Of a stretch of DNA of 64,000 bases, positions 57,210 through 64,000 are shown piece after piece (position 1 is the stretch's first letter; each line of letters opens with the position of its first letter). The notes beneath the pieces are model-generated. The model saw nothing but the letters and a program-made list of their open reading frames with translations. It was not told where the DNA came from and did not search any database. Both the position numbers and the translations under genes were made by a program. The stretch is from Micractinium sp. NFX-FRZ. Lineage: Eukaryota; Chlorophyta; Trebouxiophyceae; Chlorellales; Chlorellaceae. The DNA lies in assembly GCA_029339195.1 (NCBI GenBank), contig JAPTJF010000326.1:1-64000 (forward strand), given 5' to 3'.

Positions 57210-60200
57210 TCAGGCCACCAGGCTGCCCTGGATGTCGAGCACAAATCGGTAGTGCACGTCCCCCTCGGCCAGTCGCTCCTGAGCAGCGGGACAGAGGGGA
57301 AGGCGGGGTAGAGGATGAGCAGTTGGATGCTGGCGACAGCTGGCGCACAGGAAGCTCTCTGACTCGGCGCTTTGCTCAGGCAGGCACCATCTTGAATCCC
57401 GCCCTTGTACCGCGCGCCCTCACCGGAACACAACCAACCCACAGCCCACCCACCATGGCTGTGTTGACGTAGTCCACAGGAATCCGCTCGATGTCGCACA
57501 CAATGTTGTGCTCCCCGCAAAAGTCCAGCATCTCCTGCTGAGGGACAGGAGCAGCTGTGTGGGCGATTGGGGCAGTGCATGGCTGGCAGCACAGCAGATG
57601 GGCAGTGAGAAGAGAAGAAAAGGCACAATCACAGGCCAGCGCCAAGCGCAGGCGCTGTAAGCAGGCACCCCTGCCAGCGCTTGCCTGCGTCTCCTTGATG
57701 CTACCCACAGAGGAGCCCGCCACCAGCCGGCGCCCTGCAGGGGAGGCAAAGCAGGCACAAACAGCGGGGGGGGCGGTTCTTGACGAGCCTTTGGTGCGCA
57801 GGTGTCAGTAGGGGGGGGGGGCAAAGGCACAGGGGGCTGCACAGGCAGGGCACCGCCTGTGCAGTGGGGTGGCATGGAACATGCGATGAATCAGCGGAGC
57901 ATTCATTCGTCTCCCTTCACTTGCTGCGGCTGCCCAACGGGGCGCTGCTGGCAGGGCGCCTTTCAACCGGCAGCAGCGTCCTCAACATCAGCAGGGGCCC
58001 CACCCACCCGGCCGCACACCAACCCGCCCCCACCACGTCACTCACGTGCTGCCACGGCAAAGGGCGGCAGGGGCAGCGCCTCGGGGGAGAGGCCCACCAT
58101 GACCAGCCTGCCGTCGGTGCCAAGCAGGGACAGGTAGGGAGCCAGCTCGTGGTGGGCTGCACGGGGGTGTGGTGACATACACAGAAACCACTTACAACAC
58201 AAAACTAGGTTGGTGAGGGGGACGGGATGCAGGGGCAGGCCCTGCTCTCTCCCAACCACAAAGTCCGCTCCTGCAACCAGCCTGGCCCCATATCAATGCC
58301 TCCTGCATCTATGCCCCCTCCCAGAGGGCCTCCTTCTTACACACCACACCCGCCGTTAACATACATCACGGAGCCTGCCCTTCCAGCCAACCCCCCCATC
58401 ACTCCTCCCTACAGCAAACAATGCATGCTCCCACGCACCCGACACGCAGTCGATGATGCCGTCCAGGCTGCTGGCCGCCGCCGCCATCTCGTCCTCGTTC
58501 TTGGACACAATGAAGTGGTCGGCCTTCAGCCCCTGTAGCGCCTCCTCCTTCTTACTGGGTGAGGTGGAGATGACAGTGACCTGGCGGGGTGGAGACCCGT
58601 GGAAAGCAAGGGTGGGTGGGCAGAACAGGACAGCACACATTTCGCAATGGCCTTCAGCCCCTGCAGCGCCTCCTTCTTGCCGGGGGAGGTGGAGATGAAG
58701 GTGACCTGGGGGTGGTTTGCAACAGAAAGAGAGGGCAAAAGTAGGGCAGGGCTGGGCACTGGGAGGTGGGGATGACGGTGACCTGGGGAGCGAAACAAGG
58801 CGGGGGGTGCAAGCAAGGCAGGATTAAGAGCACGGGTGAGTGGGGATGATGGAGGCCTGGGGTGTTGTAGCACGGGCGAGGTGCAAAACGGCGGTGGCCT
58901 GGGGGGGTGTAAACCATAAGGGAGAAAAAGGGTGGGGTGGGTACAAGGGACAGCACACAGATGGTGCGAGGTGTCCCAGTGGCGGCGAGGTGGGCAGGAG
59001 GCGGGGTGCAGCTGGGGTCGGTGGCGAGTGATGCAGATACCATGCCCGACCAGGACCCCCTGTCTCACCTCACAGCCAAAGGCTTTGGCCAGCTTCACCG
59101 CCATGTGGCCCAGCCCGCCCAGGCCCACCACACCCACCCGGGTGCCTGGCTTGTCCTGCAAGGGGCAGAGGGATCGGATGGCCAATGGGGGCAACGAGGG
59201 TGTGAGGAGGGATCACATGCAGCGCGGCTTTGTACTGCCTGCCCATGCGCAGCACTGTGCGCCACCCTGCACAGCAACGCACCGCACACGACAGCAGCTG
59301 CACCCTTCCTTCAGCCCCTCTGCTTTAGCGGCGGGTAACAGCAGATTGTGATGCCTGCGCCGCTACACAACCCCCCAGCAAGGGCGAGCCGGTGCTGCTG
59401 CCACCTCCAGCCTGGCCACCAGCTTACCAGCGAGGTGTGGGGCCAGAAGGCTGGGGGCCAGTGTGCCTGCCTCCTGGCGAATGTGCTGCAACAGACCCGT
59501 AAAACACAGCCCACCACCCCAAACCCGCTCACCAGCCCAAAGTGCTTGAGGGGCGAGTAGGTGGTGATGCCGGCGCACAGCAGTGGGGCGGCGGCGTCCA
59601 TCGGCAGGTTGGCAGGGAGGTGCAGGGCAAACCTGGGGCGGGGGGGCAGTGCATGGGGAGGGAGGGGATGAAAGAGTGAAGATGGGGGTCTGTTTAAGAG
59701 TACTGGCTCTGCAGGGAGGTGGGCGGACACGCAGGCGGGCACATGAGCAAGTCACGATGCAATCTGGGCTAGCCGGGGTGGGGCGGGCTGCAGATGCCGG
59801 CTGGCAAGGGCCGGACGTTCTCATCCAACCGCGACCGGGCAGGCGGTGAGGGCCGAAACTGAGCATACAAAAACCACCCACTTTTCGTTGAGGACGACGT
59901 GTGTGGAGTAGCCGCCACGCGTGATGGCGCCATCCTCTGCCGGGTCCTCTGCAGGATGTCAGGGGAGCGGCGGTGCGGCAGCAGGTGATGTCTGGGCTCA
60001 GGTGCGGCTGGGCAACGTGTATGCAGGCGGCAGGGGCGGCAAGCGGCAGAGCAGAGCAGGGAGGCAGCGGGACTGCAGCGGTGCTGGCCCACAGCAGAGC
60101 ACAGCACGAGCAGTCCAGGAATGCACGGCTCCACCCATCTGCGTCGTACGTCCACACCACGCCGCCCTTGCAGGTGCGGTTCCAGCCCGCGCCTGCCACC

Positions 60201-62450
60201 CGGCTTACCACGTCACACTAGCCAGCAGGCTGCTTGCAACCCGCTTATGTTTCTGTTTCTGTTCACTCACCCGAGTCGTAGGTCCACACCACGCCGCCCT
60301 TGCCGGCACAATAGTTCTCCAGCCCGCGCTGGCACTCGGCGCACTCGCCGCACGAGTTGACCATGCACCCCACGGCGGCGCGGTCGCCGGGGCGGAAGCC
60401 GCGCACGCCGCTGCCCACCTCGCTCACCACCCCCACAATCTCGTGCCCTGCAGGATGGGACATGCGTGGTCGTGAGTGTGTGTGGGGGGTGGGGCGGGGA
60501 GTTGGGTGGGTGAGTGAAGTGCGGAGGGCGAGGCAGACAGGCAGGGACGGGTGGGGCATGGCATGCGAGGATCAGGGGCAGCATGAGCAGGGCAGGCGCA
60601 ATTGGCGACAAGGCACATGGCAGCGCGAGTCCCCTTGGCGGCAACGCCCATGATGGCAGCGGCCCAGCCCGGCTTTGCCAGGCTGGCGTGGCGCTGACCT
60701 GGCACGCAGGGGAAGTTGGTGGGGCCCCACTCCGCTTTGATCTTGTGCAGGTCTGTGGGGGCAGAGAATGGAGCGAGGCAGAATAATCAGAAGAACGCAG
60801 CAGGCAAGCGCGGTGGCAGGGGCTGCACCAGGCGAAGCCACGCACGCACCACCTCTCCCCTCCAATGCCTGCCTCCCCGGCGGCAGGCGCTTGACAGCCA
60901 CCCTCACTACTGTCTGCCCAAGCGCATGAGTGGCACGCGCACCTTTACACCGCAAGGCCCACCACACCCATCTGCTTGCGTTACAATGGCTGGCACCTGG
61001 GCGGCAGATGCTCCACACACACCAAGCGCCTACACCAAACATTTTCCGTAAAACAAGCATCATGTGCAGCACCCCTGTTCTATGTGAAGGATGCAGCATG
61101 ATATACACACCTGAGTGGCAGATGCCGCAGTAGGCGACCTGGATTCGGATGTCGCTCGGCTGCAGCGCGCGGCGTGCAAAGCGCATGGGTGACAGCTGGC
61201 CTGCGGGGGGAGGCGCCGCAACCAGGCTGGGTTGACGGGGCGGATCCGGCGGGGCAGCCCAGCGGGGCGGGGCACCATGCTGGGTGTGTGGCGGGCTTAC
61301 AGTGGCGCACCAGGCAGGCAGGCGAATGCGCCTGAAGTGTAGCTCAAGCACGTGCCCTGCCCCTGTCTCTCACGCGCCCTGCACCCTGCAGCTCTCAGGA
61401 GCAAGGGCCCCTGGTCCCCGCCCACCCCCGCACCTGACTGGTCGCGACCTGCCCGTCCCTGGCGGCTGGGGCGCGTGGCTTGCTGTTCATTGAGCAAGCC
61501 ACCCGACCAACCCCACCCCCACCCCCACCCCACCCCTCTCCGCGCCCCCACCCCCGGCACCTGACTTGTCGCGCGCCGCAAAGCCCAGGCAGTCGCCCTC
61601 TCCCGGCGCCTGGCAGTGGGTGCACCCGCGGTGCAGGCTGGCCGCCAGCTCCTCAAACGGCAGCTCCCCTGCAGGTGGGGTGCGGTGCGGCAGCACGCTT
61701 GCTCTCACTCGCTCGCTCAAAGAGGAGGTGGGGAGGCACCCCGTGGAGGTGTCAGCTGGCATTCACAGGGGCAGCAAGGGAGGGTCTCATTAGATCCCAA
61801 TTCCAGGCAACTGCGCCCAGGGGGGCGGGGAACTCTCATACAGCGGCGGCGGCCGGCGGCCAGGAGACGCCTGCTCCAGAAGATGCCATCCCAGCGTGTG
61901 CCCCTCCGCCTCCCTCACGCCCTGCCCCAGCACCCACCTGGGAGCTCCTCCTTGCCGTTGCTCCCATACTCGGCCACAACCGCCTGCAGCGCCTGCTTGG
62001 GGACTGAGGCCAGGTCAGCGCCCTCCTTGGCCTGTGGGGGAGGGGAGGGGCACGCAGCGGCAGGGGTTGACAACGGCGGCCGGTGGGCGGGCGCGAGCGG
62101 GCAGGCAGGCGTGGGACAGAAGGGCAGCCATGGAAAGAAGCATGCCTGCAGGAGGGACTGCGTCCGCATGCCTGGCCGGGTAAGGGCAGCACACCCTGCC
62201 CACAGCTGCCGAGAAACCGGCGGCGGCCAAAAGAGCAAACTGGCGGTGACATAACCCTTGATTCCCTGCCCGACTTCTCTCCCCGCCCCATCCCACTGGC
62301 CGGCCCCTTTTCGTGATTTACCTGAGCCAGCAAGCTGAACTCGCGTGGGTGCTGCTTGGCCTCGGCTTGCCCTGGGGCGGGCTTGAGGCACACAGAGGCA
62401 GCGGCGGAGCTGCCAGTGACGGCGGCAGCTGCAGCTGCTGTGGGAGACAT
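57210..62450 (-). CDS. Cinnamyl-alcohol-dehydrogenase-like zinc NADP(H) alcohol dehydrogenase
   Basis: Fourteen exons: 62450-62322, 62031-61938, 61668-61561, 61200-61111, 60752-60699, 60447-60271, 59948-59882, 59632-59533, 59155-59069, 58580-58439, 58156-58046, 57734-57685, 57534-57454, 57278-57210. They total 1,359 nt (452 residues), all in phase. Catalytic zinc motif YCGICHSD (Cys135) and GHE (159-161), structural zinc [15 protein letters not shown] (Cys191, 194, 197, 205), Rossmann GLGGLG (284-289), and the family segments SIKETQEMLDFC and [12 protein letters not shown] identify the CAD/YahK branch of medium-chain dehydrogenases, which reduce aldehydes with NADPH. An N-terminal extension of about 110 residues carries [13 protein letters not shown], not seen in standard CADs. 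The GC donor at 57684 keeps frame. Several introns contain echoes. Natural substrate unknown. Confidence 0.9.
58525..58860 (-). repeat. Three- to four-copy array of ADH exon 10 acceptor
   Basis: The exon 10 start (cagcccctgtagcgcctcct at 58527, through gaggtggagatgacagtgac) recurs from 58655 (offset 128 bp), near 58770 (gaggtggggatgacggtgac), and weakly near 58838. The first echo stays open, reading [19 protein letters not shown], very like the real exon. Confidence 0.93.
60128..60335 (-). repeat. Exon-boundary echo, ADH exon 6 donor
   Basis: tccacaccacgccgcccttg at 60283 (true exon end) recurs at 60151, offset 132 bp downstream in the intron; the ccagcccgcgc further in is shared too. Confidence 0.92.
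61420..61577 (-). repeat. Exon-boundary echo, ADH exon 3 donor
   Basis: cacctgacttgtcgcg at 61558 (donor plus exon end) recurs as cacctgactggtcgcg at 61431, offset 127 bp, with the same cccacccccg lead. Confidence 0.88.
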
Positions 62451-63281
62451 GGCTGGAGGCTGGGTCGGACCGAACTGGAGTATTACACTGTAAAAGGGCG
62501 ATTAGTCGGTGAGAATGCGTTGGGGTATGCCGCCGGCTAGTTTTGGGTGGTATCATGCTGTGCTGTGCATCTGTACTCAGCAGCTTCCATGCGGCGTCCC
62601 GCATCCCCCACAGCAGTATGGAGGAGGTGTGCTTGGAGGAGGTGGGGGACGGCCCAGCAGGCGGTTTCATCTCATCATCGTGTGTTTGTTCGACTCAGGT
62701 GAATTCACATACTTTATTCCCTCGGCGCCTCCTGTGTCCATACGCCCTCGCATGAATGCCACGTCATGCGTCGTCCGGTACATCAGCCAGTGGCGCCCCT
62801 GCCAGCCTGCCTGGGCGCCTGCTCAGCACACGTGTCTTTAGAGCAATTGGGCGCACCTGAACACGTGGGTTGGGGAAAAAGAGTGCCCAGTAACTTCTCC
62901 TACTGCCCTCTCACCGCCAGCGGGCGCTCAGCGCGCGCGGCAGGGCGCCAGGCATGTCTGCGCCGCAGTAGTTGAATTTCGACCGCCTTGCTGCCGTTTG
63001 CCTCCTGCTTAGACATCGGTACCCATCCATTTGCCGGGACGCCGGGCTCCTGTGCGCCTCTCGCAAACCTCCGCGTCGCGCGGGTGGTAGAGCCCCGCTG
63101 CAGCCCTTTCTGCCCGCCCTGTCGCTTCCGATCACTTTTTATCGACCCTAGATGGGCGGTGCAGTGCATCCCAGCCCCCGGGCACCCCAGGTGGGAGGGA
63201 ACAGCCCTCGGTGTCGCGCGCACCTCCCCCGTATGCGGCCCCCTTCTCACAGCACCTCTCCTCCGCCCCCGAAACTTGCAG
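62451..63281. promoter_or_regulatory. Divergent region, ADH / phototropin, including unresolved phototropin 5' exon
   Basis: About 830 bp between the ADH start and the first sure phototropin exon. The phototropin start codon should lie here but could not be fixed. No regulatory motif recognised. Confidence 0.45.
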
Positions 63282-64000
63282 GTTAAGGCTTGCCCTCAGA
63301 TCTCTTCTGCCCTGGAAAAGGTACGTCTCAGAGTCGGTGCCGGTGTGCTTCTTTTGTACATGTGCGTGCGCTTGTGTGTCAGCCTCCCGCGACTCTCTGG
63401 CTCGCTCCTGCCCCGCCAGATTCACCCTGGCCCTGTTGGAATGCAGCAGCATGCATGCGGAGCCCGGGGTGCGCACTCCATACCCACCCACAACCCCTCC
63501 CGCCGCTCCCGCCGCCCGGTGTGCCGCCTGCCCCCTGCAGTTGAGGCACACCTTTGTGGTCGCCGACGCCACGCAGCCAGACTGCCCACTGGTGAGCGCT
63601 CAAGGAACACGAGGAATTTGCCAGCATGTGGCATGGCCTGGCGCCCCGGCCTGGCCGGCACCGCCTGCTCGATCGCCCGGGCGCCACCGAGCGCGGGGCC
63701 ACGTATGGCAGCGAGTGGGCCACCCGGGCGGTACTGCCATAGCGCCCTTTGGCGCCGCCGCTGCCGGGTGCCCATCAACACCCCCCATTGTCCCTCCTTG
63801 CCACTTTTCCCTTCCCTCTGCCCAGGTGTACGCCAGTGAGGGTTTTTACAAGTCAACAGGCTACAGCCGGGAGGAAGTGATTGGGAAAAACTGGTGAGCC
63901 AGCTCACCGCTCGTCGCACCATACATACATTTGGGGGCAGCAGCTTGCGGTGGGCACGTGCAAAGGGGTTGGTTGCCCTGCCCTGCCGGCCCCTTTCACA
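63282..64000 (+). CDS. PHOT: Phototropin-like blue-light receptor, N-terminal LOV1 part only
   Basis: Exons 63282-63320, 63541-63591 and 63826-63893 read VKACPQISSALEK, then LRHTFVVADATQPDCPL, then VYASEGFYKSTGYSREEVIG + KN. They match the start of the LOV1 domain of green algal phototropin. The third exon ends with TG, and the next residue in LOV domains is the photoactive Cys of NCRFLQG. So the intron at 63894 splits that Cys codon (inferred, since the next exon lies beyond the window). LOV domains bind FMN and form a Cys adduct in blue light; phototropins add LOV2 and a Ser/Thr kinase downstream. The 5' exon with the start codon is not resolved. A LOV-only protein cannot be excluded from this part alone. 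Confidence 0.82.

Noticed and set aside
1..64000. tRNA, rRNA or bacterial gene clusters
   Set aside because: I saw no cloverleaf with invariant bases, no rRNA core motifs, and no operon-like intronless gene runs.

Overview
This 64 kb window is nuclear DNA from a GC-rich green alga, most likely a trebouxiophyte of the Chlorella type. The reasons are many short GT-AG introns (about 95 modelled), long Ala/Gln/Pro-rich linkers, TGTAA polyadenylation signals, and gene content that includes a plastid pyruvate dehydrogenase E2, a phototropin LOV domain, a calcium-dependent protein kinase and an mTERF-like organelle protein. No rRNA, tRNA, CRISPR array or bacterial operon is visible. Gene models were built by hand from splice sites. 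Ten of them add up to a whole number of codons with no internal stop, which supports them strongly. Exon coordinates are in each entry.

Layout, left to right: an SPX-domain gene cut by the left edge (-); an isoprenylcysteine methylesterase-like hydrolase (-, 5' exons unresolved); a complete 17-exon Bld10/CEP135 centriole gene (-); a GT47 exostosin glycosyltransferase (+) divergent from it; a repeat-rich stretch (21.3-28.3 kb) holding a 935 bp non-autonomous DNA transposon, three copies of a dispersed repeat, a MYND zinc-finger gene (-) and a Cys-rich unknown gene (+); plastid dihydrolipoamide acetyltransferase (+); an mTERF-like gene (+); a CDPK-type kinase (-), convergent with it; a disordered unknown protein (+); a RING-CH membrane protein (+); a small secreted double-psi beta-barrel protein (+); a UBE2T-type E2 (-); a cinnamyl-alcohol-dehydrogenase-like zinc enzyme (-); and the 5' part of a phototropin gene (+) cut by the right edge. 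The genes are functionally unrelated; the neighbourhood looks like ordinary gene-dense algal euchromatin.

The most unusual signal is structural. In at least seven genes the introns carry degenerate copies ('echoes') of the adjacent exon end together with its splice site, about 90-170 bp from the original. They look like the remains of boundary-spanning tandem duplications of about 100-120 bp. In the CDPK gene nearly every intron is largely made of them, with up to four copies in a row. A second signal is an excess of GC-AG introns: five supported by reading frame, plus two possible. A third is a transposon insertion whose empty site is preserved in a second copy of the host repeat 3 kb away.
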